39,616 nt of DNA from an uncultured Streptococcus sp. (GTDB lineage: Bacteria; Bacillota; Bacilli; Lactobacillales; Streptococcaceae), in NCBI GenBank assembly GCA_934196125.1, contig CAKPVT010000015.1, forward strand, positions 1-39,616, given 5' to 3'. The notes below the pieces were generated by a model that saw only the letters and a list, made by a program, of their open reading frames with translations, searched no databases and was not told the origin of the DNA. The first letter of the stretch is position 1, and each line of letters opens with the position of its first letter. This document shows positions 1 to 7,549 of this stretch, in pieces. The position numbers were made by a program, and so were the translations under genes.

Positions 1-27
1 TCTTCGTAACTCAATTTCATACAAAAA

Positions 28-68
28 CACCCCAAAAGTTAGATTTTTTCTGTCCAACTTTTGGGGTG
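28..68. terminator. 13-bp inverted repeat, terminator of the gln operon and/or IS3-type end
   Basis: CACCCCAAAAGTT (28-40) and AACTTTTGGGGTG (56-68) are perfectly complementary. Read on the minus strand the stem is followed by TTTTTG, fitting a rho-independent terminator for the minus-strand gln operon that ends at 106. The plus-strand reading through it (…CPTFGVQF…) resembles ends I recall from streptococcal IS3-type elements, so a truncated IS tail at the window start is possible; that part is memory-based. Confidence 0.6.
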
Positions 69-105
69 CAGTTCATTTTTGCCCAGCCTCTTTTTGTTTG
101 ATTTA

Positions 106-753
106 TTATTCGGCAGCTTTTTCCCATTTTTTAGCCAATCGGCGTGAAATTGTTGAAATGGTAAAGTTAATCACAAAATAAATGGCAGCAATCAAAGCAT
201 ATAGTGTAAAAACTTGGTCTGCTTCAAAGTAACGTCCCATCAAGATTTGGCTTTTACCAAATAATTCTTGAATAGCGATAACTGAATATAGCAATGACGT
301 ATCTTTGATAACTGTTACGAATTGTGAAATGATAGCTGGCAGCATTTTACGGAATGCTTGTGGAAAAATAATGTAAATGAAAATCTGGAAATTTGTCATC
401 CCTTGTGCTAGACCAGCTTCTGTTTGCCCATCATCAACACCATTTAATCCTCCACGAATGATTTCAGCAAGAGCAGCAGAAGTAAAGACAGTGAAGGCAG
501 TAATTCCTGCTGGCGTTGATTTCATTTGAAAAACAAGGAAAATAATGAAAATCCAAAGCAAGTTTGGAACATTGCGGACAAATTCAATATAAATACTTGA
601 AATCCAACGAAGAATCGGATTTTTTCCGTTACGCATGACAGCAAGCACTGTTCCGATAAGTGTTGATAGTACAATTGAAATAAATGAAATATAAATCGTT
701 AGCCACAATCCTTGGAGGATAAAGCTAATGTTGGTAGTTGTTAATACTGACAT
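106..753 (-). CDS. glnP: Glutamate/glutamine ABC transporter permease GlnP
   Basis: 215-residue inner-membrane permease of the polar amino acid (HisM/GlnP) family. It has an N-terminal hydrophobic segment (about residues 10-40), further hydrophobic stretches, and the family EAA-type loop reading GMTNFQIFIYIIFPQAFRKM (about 118-137), which contacts the ATPase. The start is supported by AGGAGGAG just upstream, and an 11-base gap separates it from the permease gene before it. It is last in a four-gene minus-strand operon ATPase, binding protein, permease, permease. The order and the position beside vicR match S. mutans glnQHMP, a glutamate importer linked to acid tolerance. Substrate is inferred from synteny, not from residues. 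Confidence 0.85.
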   Translation of the reverse strand: MSVLTTTNISFILQGLWLTIYISFISIVLSTLIGTVLAVMRNGKNPILRWISSIYIEFVRNVPNLLWIFIIFLVFQMKSTPAGITAFTVFTSAALAEIIRGGLNGVDDGQTEAGLAQGMTNFQIFIYIIFPQAFRKMLPAIISQFVTVIKDTSLLYSVIAIQELFGKSQILMGRYFEADQVFTLYALIAAIYFVINFTISTISRRLAKKWEKAAE

Positions 754-764
754 TTATTCTCCTC

Positions 765-1469
765 CTAAAGTGAATATGATTTCTTGTTTTCTTCTTCTTT
801 ACGACGTGCCCATGTTGCAAGAGGGAAACACATAATGAAATAAAGAAGTGCTGCACCAGCAAAGGCAGGAACATAATTAGTTGTTTCATATGCCCAAGCT
901 TTCGCTGTAAACATGATATCTGCTCCTGAGATGATAGCGACCGTTGATGTATTTTTAATCAAGTTAACCACTTGGTTAGTGAGTGGTGGCAAGATTGTAC
1001 GCACCGCTTGTGGCAGGATAATTAAACTCATGGTTTGATTATAAGTGAATCCTTGAGAAAGAGCAGCTTCTGTTTGCCCTGTTGGCACAGCTTCAATCCC
1101 TGAACGAATAACTTCGGCGATATAAGCACCATGGTAAATCCCAACGCAAAGAACAGCTGTGAAGAATGTTGAAATCATGATAACACCGTTAGTCATAATG
1201 GCAAGACCGTAATAAACGAAAACGAATTGCACTAGAAGAGGTGTATTTTGGAAAACTTCGACATAAACACGGGCAATTGCTTTTAGAACTCTATTCTTAG
1301 ATGATGACATAGCACCAAAGATAACCCCTAAAACAAAGGCTAAAATCAAGGCGCAAATAGACATTCCCAACGTATATAAGAAGCCTTTTGCAAATTCACT
1401 AAAATTGGCAAAGAAATCTGCCCAACGTGAGAGGGCAAATGGACTCGCAGCTGCGGTTAATAAAAACAT
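765..1469 (-). CDS. glnM: Glutamate/glutamine ABC transporter permease GlnM
   Basis: 234-residue permease paired with the downstream permease to form the membrane channel of the importer. Hydrophobic segments are visible near residues 30-55, 85-110 and 200-220. The EAA loop GQTEAALSQGFTYNQTMSLI (about 131-150) is conserved with its partner. GAGGAG lies seven bases before the ATG. The length is normal for the family. As for the rest of the operon, glutamate or glutamine is the expected substrate by synteny with S. mutans glnQHMP. Confidence 0.85.
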   Translation of the reverse strand: MFLLTAAASPFALSRWADFFANFSEFAKGFLYTLGMSICALILAFVLGVIFGAMSSSKNRVLKAIARVYVEVFQNTPLLVQFVFVYYGLAIMTNGVIMISTFFTAVLCVGIYHGAYIAEVIRSGIEAVPTGQTEAALSQGFTYNQTMSLIILPQAVRTILPPLTNQVVNLIKNTSTVAIISGADIMFTAKAWAYETTNYVPAFAGAALLYFIMCFPLATWARRKEEENKKSYSL

Positions 1470-1485
1470 GTCAATCTCTCCTCTT

Positions 1486-2298
1486 TTAATTATCGTCAGC
1501 CGTTGCAGGCGTTAAATCGTATTTGTCATAAAGCTTTTGCAAACTACCATCAGCTTTCCAATCAGCGAGCAAGTCATTGATGTAATCAATCACAGACTGA
1601 TTAGATTTTGTTGCTGCGATACCGTATTCTTGAGTGTTGAACCCTTCGTCAATGATTTCTGTTTTTTTGCTGACATAACCAGTCAAGATAGATTTATCAA
1701 CAGAGAAAGCACTGATACGATTAGCATAAAGTGAAATGGCTAATTCTGGATATGAACCGAGTTGAACAAAATTAAAGCTTAGATTGTGTGCTTCACCATA
1801 TTCTTCAATAGCTGATTTAGTTGTTGAACCTTGGGCAACACCGATTGTCAAGCCGTCCAAATCAGCAATGCTATCATAACCTTTTGATTTATTAACCAAG
1901 AAACCAATCTCATCATAATAATAAGGATCAGAAATCGCATAAGAAGCCTGACGTTCTTCAGTAATGGTATAAGTTGCAATCAAGATGTCAATTTGTCCAT
2001 TATCTAAAAGCGCTTCGCGTGTTTGAGCAGTAACTGCTGTAAATGAAACTTTAACCCCTAATTTTTTAGCGATTTTTTTAGCTAAATCAACTTCCATACC
2101 TTCGTATTTTCCAGTTTCGGCTGAATAATAACCAAAGTTTGGAACGTCTTGTTTAACACCGACTTTTAAAACGCCAGCGTCTTGAATTTTCTTGACTTGT
2201 TCAGATACGCTATCTGCAAATGTTGTTTTGCCAGTAAAAAGTGTCAATAAAATAAGTGACAGACTGGCTAAAATGGCTAAACCTAGTTTTTTCTTCAT
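1486..2298 (-). CDS. glnH: Amino acid ABC transporter substrate-binding protein GlnH
   Basis: 270-residue solute-binding protein (SBP_bac_3 family). I chose the ATG at 2298 because AAGGGG sits before it and it begins a classic signal peptide MKKKLGLAILASLSLILL…TTFA; an upstream in-frame start would add 11 unlikely residues. Mature-domain signatures are visible: GVLKVGVKQDVPNFGYY, GKYEGMEVDLAKKIAKKLGV and DILIATYTITEERQASYAIS. Unusually there is no lipobox cysteine after the signal peptide, whereas Gram-positive binding proteins are normally lipid-anchored. It lies ten bases downstream of glnQ. Ligand glutamate/glutamine is inferred from operon synteny. Confidence 0.85.
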   Translation of the reverse strand: MKKKLGLAILASLSLILLTLFTGKTTFADSVSEQVKKIQDAGVLKVGVKQDVPNFGYYSAETGKYEGMEVDLAKKIAKKLGVKVSFTAVTAQTREALLDNGQIDILIATYTITEERQASYAISDPYYYDEIGFLVNKSKGYDSIADLDGLTIGVAQGSTTKSAIEEYGEAHNLSFNFVQLGSYPELAISLYANRISAFSVDKSILTGYVSKKTEIIDEGFNTQEYGIAATKSNQSVIDYINDLLADWKADGSLQKLYDKYDLTPATADDN

Positions 2299-2308
2299 AA
2301 GCATCCCC

Positions 2309-3073
2309 TTATTTCTGAGAGACAGTGTCACTTATGTGATTAATGACTTTGCTCAAGAATTGTTTAGCACGTGGTTCAGTTGGGTTATCAAAGAAACCTT
2401 GAACATCAGTAGTATCTACCAAAATTTCCCCCTCAGCCATAAAAATAATGCGGTCAGCAACTTCACGGGCAAATCCCATTTCGTGAGTGACAACGACCAT
2501 GTTCATTCCTTCTTTGGCAAGATTTTGCATAACAGCAAGAACATCACCGATTGTTTCAGGGTCAAGAGCAGAAGTAGGCTCATCAAAAAGCAATAACTCT
2601 GGTTGCATTGCCAAACCACGAGCGATTGCCACACGTTGTTTTTGTCCACCAGAAAGCATTCCTGGGAATGAATCTTTACGATCCCACATGTTAACATAAG
2701 TCAAGTATTGCTCAGCGATAGCTTCAGCCTCTTGTTTTGATTTACCAAGAACCTTAATTGGTGCCAAAGTCACATTTTCTAACACTGTTTTATGTGGGTA
2801 CAAGTTAAAATGTTGGAATACCATGCCAACTTCTTTGCGAAGTTGCACAAGGTCTTTAGCTGTTGCAGAAGAAACCTCATGCTCGTTTACTTTTAAGCTC
2901 CCTGTGTCAATAGATTCAAGAGCATTCATTGTACGGATAAGTGTTGATTTACCAGAACCTGAAGGACCTAGAAGTACAACAACCTGACCTTTTTCAATTT
3001 CTAAGTTAATATTTCTAAGGGCATGATATTCCCCATAGTATTTTTCGACATTTTTAAATTCAATTAGTGCCAC
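2309..3073 (-). CDS. glnQ: Amino acid ABC transporter ATPase GlnQ
   Basis: 254-residue ATPase that powers the importer. Walker A GPSGSGKST (residues 36-44), Q-loop, signature LSGGQKQRVAIARGLA (about 140-155), Walker B LLLFDEPTSALDP and switch H in VVTHEMGFA are all present, so it should be active. The start is a GTG preceded by AGGAG at a good distance; no ATG is available nearby. It is the first gene of the minus-strand gln operon and is divergent from vicR. The C-terminal residues beyond the switch region are ordinary for the PAAT family. Confidence 0.9.
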   Translation of the reverse strand: MALIEFKNVEKYYGEYHALRNINLEIEKGQVVVLLGPSGSGKSTLIRTMNALESIDTGSLKVNEHEVSSATAKDLVQLRKEVGMVFQHFNLYPHKTVLENVTLAPIKVLGKSKQEAEAIAEQYLTYVNMWDRKDSFPGMLSGGQKQRVAIARGLAMQPELLLFDEPTSALDPETIGDVLAVMQNLAKEGMNMVVVTHEMGFAREVADRIIFMAEGEILVDTTDVQGFFDNPTEPRAKQFLSKVINHISDTVSQK

Positions 3074-3127
3074 GCTTGTCTCCTTTTCAAAGATAAGATT
3101 TCTTTGTCAGGTAATCTTACATCTGAC

Positions 3128-3133
3128 ATTATA
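3128..3133 (-). promoter_or_regulatory. Probable -10 box of the gln operon
   Basis: TATAAT on the minus strand, about 55 bases before the GTG of glnQ. No convincing TTGACA lies at the right distance, so an activator or a weak -35 is likely. Confidence 0.45.
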
Positions 3134-3172
3134 AGTTAGTCTATATTAACATAAGGGGTAGCAATTATCAAA

Positions 3173-3187
3173 TATATTTAGAAAATT
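3173..3187. promoter_or_regulatory. CodY-box-like site upstream of glnQ
   Basis: TATATTTAGAAAATT matches the CodY consensus AATTTTCWGAAAATT at 12 of 15 positions and lies just upstream of the proposed gln promoter. Control of an amino acid importer by CodY would make sense, but a 12/15 match in AT-rich DNA is weak evidence. Confidence 0.3.
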
Positions 3188-3262
3188 TCAACAAATAAAG
3201 GGTTAAAAATAATAATCTTATTGTTTCAAATGTTACTTTATGATGTCAAAAACGCCCAATAT

Positions 3263-3291
3263 TTCCAATTAAAGTCGAATTTTGATATAAT
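3263..3291 (+). promoter_or_regulatory. vicR promoter with extended -10
   Basis: TGATATAAT (3283-3291) is an extended -10 (TGnTATAAT). A poor -35 (TTCCAA, 3263-3268) lies 17 bases upstream. The vicR ATG follows at 3378 after a leader of about 80 bases. Confidence 0.6.
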
Positions 3292-3377
3292 TTAGGGCAG
3301 AAGTCATTTTGGTGACTGAACATGAAATCGTTGTTTGAGGATTTTTTAATAACTTACGAAGAATAAAGAGGTGGCAT

Positions 3378-4088
3378 ATGAAAAAAATTCTTATCGTTGA
3401 TGATGAAAAACCCATTTCGGATATTATTAAATTTAATTTAACTAAAGAGGGTTATGAAACCGTAACGGCTTTTGATGGTCGTGAAGCTATTACAAAGTTT
3501 GAGGAAGAAGATCCAGATTTGATTCTCTTGGATTTGATGTTGCCAGAATTGGACGGACTTGAAGTGGCTAAAGAAGTTCGCAAGACAAGTCATATTCCAA
3601 TCATTATGTTGTCTGCTAAGGATAGCGAGTTTGATAAAGTTATCGGACTTGAAATCGGTGCAGATGACTATGTAACCAAACCATTTTCAAATCGTGAATT
3701 GTTGGCGCGTGTTAAAGCGCACCTTCGTCGTACAGAAAATATTGAAATAGCGGTTGCTGAAGAAAATACTTCTACTTCAAATTCAGAAATCACAATTGGC
3801 GACTTGAAAATCTTACCAGATGCCTTTGTGGCACAAAAACGTGGTGAAGATATCGAATTAACACACCGTGAGTTTGAATTACTTCATCATTTGGTAACAC
3901 ATATGGGACAAGTCATGACCCGTGAATATCTTTTGGAAACCGTTTGGGGCTACGATTATTTTGGTGATGTGCGTACGGTTGACGTAACCATTCGTCGTTT
4001 ACGTGAAAAAATCGAAGACACACCAAGCCGTCCAGAATATATTTTGACACGTCGTGGTGTTGGGTATTACATGAAGTCATATGAATGA
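3378..4088 (+). CDS. vicR: Response regulator VicR (WalR)
   Basis: 236-residue OmpR-family regulator that controls cell-wall hydrolase and surface genes in the essential WalKR/VicRK system. The receiver domain spans residues 1-120, with acidic pair DD8-9, phospho-acceptor D52 in LILLDLMLPELDG and the conserved lysine in VTKPFS. A winged-helix DNA-binding domain follows (about 135-235), including RTVDVTIRRLREKIED. AGAGGTGG before the ATG gives a strong ribosome site. It overlaps vicK by eight bases, implying translational coupling. Length and motifs are standard; no defect seen. Confidence 0.97.
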   Translation: MKKILIVDDEKPISDIIKFNLTKEGYETVTAFDGREAITKFEEEDPDLILLDLMLPELDGLEVAKEVRKTSHIPIIMLSAKDSEFDKVIGLEIGADDYVTKPFSNRELLARVKAHLRRTENIEIAVAEENTSTSNSEITIGDLKILPDAFVAQKRGEDIELTHREFELLHHLVTHMGQVMTREYLLETVWGYDYFGDVRTVDVTIRRLREKIEDTPSRPEYILTRRGVGYYMKSYE

Positions 4089-5433
4089 TACAATGTTACA
4101 AAATTTAACTTATTTTGAACAAGCCATTCTTTTTCTTTTAGCATTTGTCGCAGTTTATTTTGTTTATTTAGCGATAAGAGATTATCGAACTTCTGTTAAT
4201 ATTCGACGTTTGAGTGGTAAAGTGCGAGAGCTTATCACAGGAAAATACACAGAAGATATTATTATTGAAAAAGATAGAGACTTAGCTGAGTTAGCTGACC
4301 AATTAAATGATTTGTCAACAGTCTTTCGTTTAGCACAGGAAAATTTGGCACAAGAAAAGGATCGTTTGGCGAGTATCTTATCTTATATGACAGACGGTGT
4401 CTTGTCGACTGACCGTGATGGAAATATCACAATGATTAATCAGACCGCGCAACTACAACTCAATTTAGAGCGTGAAGAAGCTTTGCAGATGAATATTGTT
4501 GATATTTTAGGTTCTGATAGCACTTATAGTTATCATGATTTGGTGTCAAAAACACCTGAAATTGTCTTGAACCGTCGTGACGAAACAGATGAATTTATCA
4601 CTTTACGTATTCGTTTTGCTCTAAATCGTCGTGATAGTGGCTTTGTTTCAGGGTTGATTGCTGTTTTGCATGACATAACCGAACAAGAAAAAGAAGACCG
4701 TGAGCGTCGTCTTTTCGTTTCTAACGTTAGTCATGAATTGCGAACACCATTAACGTCTGTAAAATCTTATCTGGAAGCCTTAGATGAAGGAGCGCTCAAA
4801 GAAGACATTGCGCCAAGTTTTATCAAAGTATCTTTAGATGAAACAAACCGCATGATTCGTATGATTTCAGACTTGCTTAATTTATCGCGTATTGATAATC
4901 AGACAGTTCAATTGATAGTGGAAATGACAAATTTCACAGCATTTATGACATCAATTCTTAACCGTTTTGATCAAATTAAAAGCCAACATACAATCAGCGG
5001 AAAACAGTATGAGATTGTCAGGGACTATCCTATTAAATCAATCTGGCTTGAAATTGACCCTGATAAGATGACGCAGGTTTTGGATAATATCCTTAATAAT
5101 GCTATCAAATATTCACCAGATGGTGGAAAAATCACAGTTAGCATGAAAACGACGGAAACACAGTTGATTATCTCAATCTCTGATGAGGGGCTTGGTATTC
5201 CTAAAAAAGATTTGCCTTTGATTTTCGACCGTTTCTATCGTGTGGATAAGGCTCGAAGTCGTGCCCAAGGTGGTTCAGGGCTTGGCTTAGCTATCGCAAA
5301 AGAAATTGTCAAACAACATAAAGGTTTTATTTGGGCACAAAGTACTTACGGAAAAGGGTCGACCTTTACGATTGTGCTTCTTTACGAAAAAGATTCTGAA
5401 ATTTATGATGAATGGGAGGATGAAGAAGAGTAG
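4081..5433 (+). CDS. vicK: Sensor histidine kinase VicK (WalK)
   Basis: 450-residue kinase of the streptococcal type: one N-terminal membrane helix (about residues 13-33) and no extracellular domain, unlike WalK of Bacillus. HAMP and PAS regions follow (about 35-200). The H box is FVSNVSHELRTPLTSVKSYL with phospho-acceptor H218. The ATPase domain has N box DNILNNAIKYSP, G1 SDEGLGIP and G2 GGSGLGLAIAKEI. The acidic tail (DEWEDEEE) is noteworthy. It overlaps vicR and abuts vicX, so the three genes are one operon. Confidence 0.97.
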   Translation: MNDTMLQNLTYFEQAILFLLAFVAVYFVYLAIRDYRTSVNIRRLSGKVRELITGKYTEDIIIEKDRDLAELADQLNDLSTVFRLAQENLAQEKDRLASILSYMTDGVLSTDRDGNITMINQTAQLQLNLEREEALQMNIVDILGSDSTYSYHDLVSKTPEIVLNRRDETDEFITLRIRFALNRRDSGFVSGLIAVLHDITEQEKEDRERRLFVSNVSHELRTPLTSVKSYLEALDEGALKEDIAPSFIKVSLDETNRMIRMISDLLNLSRIDNQTVQLIVEMTNFTAFMTSILNRFDQIKSQHTISGKQYEIVRDYPIKSIWLEIDPDKMTQVLDNILNNAIKYSPDGGKITVSMKTTETQLIISISDEGLGIPKKDLPLIFDRFYRVDKARSRAQGGSGLGLAIAKEIVKQHKGFIWAQSTYGKGSTFTIVLLYEKDSEIYDEWEDEEE

Positions 5434-6243
5434 ATGTCTGAAAATGCTTTTAAATATAGTATTTTAGCCTCCAGTTCAACTGGGAATTCTTTTTATGTAG
5501 AAACACCACAAAAACGTTTTTTGATTGATGCGGGTTTGACTGGTAAGAAAATTACCAGTCTTCTTGCTGAAATTGACCGCAAACCAGAAAACTTAGATGC
5601 TATTTTTATCACACACGAACATTCTGACCATATCAAAGGGGTTGGGGTGTTAGCACGTCGTTATAATCTTGATGTTTATGCGAATGAAAAAACGTGGCAA
5701 ATGATTGATGAGCGAAATATGATCGGAAAGCTTGATTTAGCTCAAAAACATATTTTTGAACGTGGGAAAACATTGACACTTGGTGACATTGATATTGAAA
5801 GTTTTGGTGTTAGCCACGATGCCGTTGAGCCACAATTTTATCGTTTGATGAAAGATAATAAATCATTTGTTGTCTTAACAGATACAGGTTATGTTAGTGA
5901 CCGCATGGCAGGAATTATTGAAAATGCTGACGGTTACTTGATTGAATCGAATCATGACGTTGAGATTTTACGTTCAGGCTCTTATCCGTGGAGTTTGAAA
6001 CAACGTATCCTATCTGATAAAGGACACTTGTCAAACGAAGATGGTGCTGGGACAATGATTCGAACCATTGGAAATCGCACGAAGAAAATTTACCTTGGAC
6101 ATTTGAGTAAAGAAAACAATATCAAAGAATTGGCTCACATGACCATGGAAAATAATCTTATTCAAGCTGACTTTGGGGTTGATTATGACATGAAAGTCTT
6201 TGACACCTCACCAGACGAAGCAACACCATTAACAGAGTTATAA
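5434..6243 (+). CDS. vicX: Metallo-beta-lactamase-fold protein VicX (WalJ/YycJ)
   Basis: 269-residue MBL-fold hydrolase. The metal motif is HEHSDH (residues 61-66), with later conserved elements VLTDTGYVS, ESNHD and GHLSKENN. It begins immediately after the vicK stop codon, with an AGAAGAG sequence serving as ribosome site. The family (YycJ/WalJ) accompanies vicRK throughout streptococci. A nuclease-type activity is proposed for the family, but its role here cannot be read from sequence. Confidence 0.93.
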   Translation: MSENAFKYSILASSSTGNSFYVETPQKRFLIDAGLTGKKITSLLAEIDRKPENLDAIFITHEHSDHIKGVGVLARRYNLDVYANEKTWQMIDERNMIGKLDLAQKHIFERGKTLTLGDIDIESFGVSHDAVEPQFYRLMKDNKSFVVLTDTGYVSDRMAGIIENADGYLIESNHDVEILRSGSYPWSLKQRILSDKGHLSNEDGAGTMIRTIGNRTKKIYLGHLSKENNIKELAHMTMENNLIQADFGVDYDMKVFDTSPDEATPLTEL

Positions 6244-6269
6244 AAGTTTAGGTTTGTGAAATTTTTTGA

Positions 6270-6516
6270 CACTTCCCTTAGGTGGTGTGGACTGTCGAAG
6301 GAATCCAAGGAATTCCATGCCTAAGTTTTGGACTTGAAATCTCAAAACTTCCGTGCGGCTGTTTTTATTGATGATTCAGCCACTTTCACCACGGTTTTGT
6401 TGGGAGCAAGCTTGTAAAGAGTTCTAAAATTGAACAAAGGTAATAATTATTTGTAACTTATTTTTGGTTATATAGTAAGTTTGATTACATTCTAACTATC
6501 CGTTGGACAGTTTTTA
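6270..6516 (+). ncRNA. Structured intergenic region, candidate small RNA or 3' UTR
   Basis: No open frame fits here. Three consecutive hairpins are visible: CTTAGG (6277-6282)/CCTAAG (6320-6325) with an inner GGAAT/ATTCC; AAGTTTTG (6323-6330)/CAAAACTT (6343-6350); and GTG-c-GGCTG (6353-6361)/CAGCCAC (6377-6383). A terminator-like hairpin closes at 6494-6516. TTGACA occurs at 6267-6272 but I see no matching -10, so it may be the vicX 3' UTR rather than an independent RNA. The first two hairpins compete at 6323-6325. It matches no RNA family that I recognise. Confidence 0.35.
6494..6516 (+). terminator. Rho-independent terminator
   Basis: AACTATCC (6494-6501), loop GTT, GGACAGTT (6505-6512): a stem with one mismatch, followed by TTTTATTG. 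It ends the structured region after vicX. Confidence 0.6.
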
Positions 6517-6575
6517 TTGTGCATTTACACTATAAATTCAAGACCAAAATAAATTGCATTAAATAGAAAGAAATT

Positions 6576-6606
6576 AAGGGGATTTTTTGGAGGAATTCCC
6601 TTTTTT
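6576..6606 (+). terminator. Terminator-like hairpin upstream of the rnc promoter
   Basis: AAGGGGA (6576-6582) pairs with TTCCCTT (6596-6602, one G-U), followed by TTTT. It directly precedes the rnc promoter and would insulate it. Confidence 0.55.
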
Positions 6607-6616
6607 ATGACTTTTC

Positions 6617-6625
6617 TGGTATAAT
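6617..6625 (+). promoter_or_regulatory. rnc promoter, extended -10
   Basis: TGGTATAAT is a perfect extended -10, about 107 bases before the rnc ATG. The -35 region is buried in the preceding terminator and shows no consensus. Confidence 0.65.
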
Positions 6626-6715
6626 AAAATAGTCTATGGTAGAAAAAGCGTTTTAATCACTCAATGAATGATTGAAAAGAAACGTTTTAAATAAGATAAG
6701 GATATAGACTATTTT
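6626..6715 (+). promoter_or_regulatory. Long hairpin in the rnc 5' leader
   Basis: AAAATAGTCTAT (6626-6637) is perfectly complementary to ATAGACTATTTT (6704-6715). Inside it, CGTTT/AAACG and AATCA/TGATT can pair. The predicted transcript start (about 6632) would include most of the stem. It sits ahead of the gene for the enzyme that cuts double-stranded RNA, so feedback cleavage is plausible. Confidence 0.45.
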
Positions 6716-6732
6716 TTGAAGGGAGATTTATC

Positions 6733-7419
6733 ATGCAAGCTTTAGATACAAAACTTCAGCGAGATTTCGGAATTGTTTTGGAAGATAAAACTTTGCTAGA
6801 AACAGCTTTTACCCACACTTCTTATGCAAACGAACATCGCCTCCTAAACATTTCACACAATGAACGCTTGGAATTTTTAGGAGACGCAGTTCTTCAACTT
6901 TTGATTTCGCAATATTTGTTTGAAAAGTATCCGGAAAAACCAGAGGGAGACTTGTCAAAAATGCGTTCCGTCATTGTACGTGAAGAGTCTCTAGCAGGTT
7001 TTTCGCGTTACTGTGGATTTGATGAATTTATCAAATTAGGAAATGGTGAAGAAAAATCTGGTGGTCGTAATCGTGATACGATTTTAGGTGACTTATTTGA
7101 GGCATTTCTTGGAGCTTTGTTGATGGATCAAGGTGTTGAAGCCGTCAATAAATTCTTAAACCAGGTGATGATTCCACAAGTTGAAAAAGGTAATTTTGAG
7201 CGCGTGAAAGATTACAAAACAACGCTTCAAGAGTTGTTACAAAGTCGCGGTGATGTGACGATTGATTATCGTGTTTCAAACGAATCAGGACTGGCACACG
7301 CTAAAGTCTTTGAAGTGACTGTGTACGTTAATGATGAAGCCAAAAGTCAAGGAATCGGAAGATCTAAGAAATTGGCTGAGCAAGATGCTGCTAAAAATGC
7401 TCTAGCCTTGCTTCAATAA
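6733..7419 (+). CDS. rnc: Ribonuclease III
   Basis: 228-residue double-strand-specific endoribonuclease for rRNA precursors and structured RNAs. The signature NERLEFLGDA occupies residues 43-52, and the metal-site partner DLFEAFLGAL is at about 118-127. A double-stranded RNA-binding domain follows (about 157-226: YKTTLQELLQ … KKLAEQDAAKNAL). GAAGGGAG before the ATG is a strong ribosome site. Length is standard. It is followed by smc across a folded 130-base gap. Confidence 0.97.
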   Translation: MQALDTKLQRDFGIVLEDKTLLETAFTHTSYANEHRLLNISHNERLEFLGDAVLQLLISQYLFEKYPEKPEGDLSKMRSVIVREESLAGFSRYCGFDEFIKLGNGEEKSGGRNRDTILGDLFEAFLGALLMDQGVEAVNKFLNQVMIPQVEKGNFERVKDYKTTLQELLQSRGDVTIDYRVSNESGLAHAKVFEVTVYVNDEAKSQGIGRSKKLAEQDAAKNALALLQ

Positions 7420-7441
7420 GACATTTGAAAGGAAATTGATG

Positions 7442-7537
7442 AGGCAAATGTCCAACCTGTCCTAGGCGATATGTGATAAACCTAGGAAAAGAAGGCTAGT
7501 TAAATAGCTTCTTTTCAGGAAGGTAATTTGCCTTTTT
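7442..7537 (+). promoter_or_regulatory. Folded rnc-smc intercistronic element
   Basis: Outer stem AGGCAAAT (7442-7449)/ATTTGCCT (7526-7533) is followed by TTTT. Inside are two CCTAGG copies (7461-7466 and 7481-7486), which can pair, and a strong hairpin GAAAAGAA-g-GCTA (7486-7498)/TAGCTTCTTTTC (7505-7516). The only Shine-Dalgarno-like run, AGGAAGG (7517-7523), lies next to this structure, 26 bases before the smc ATG. It may attenuate, be cut by RNase III, or gate smc translation. Confidence 0.5.
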
Positions 7538-7549
7538 ATCTCTTATTTT

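Noticed and set aside
3136..3156. GlnR operator (TGTNA-N7-TNACA) upstream of glnQ
   Set aside because: AGTTA … TAACA is a near dyad, but its spacer is eight bases and the first half departs from TGTNA; GlnR sites need seven.
6733..7419. CRISPR-tracrRNA link for the rnc neighbourhood
   Set aside because: RNase III matures tracrRNA in some streptococci, but there is no repeat-spacer array or cas gene here; the upstream structured region lacks anti-repeat features.
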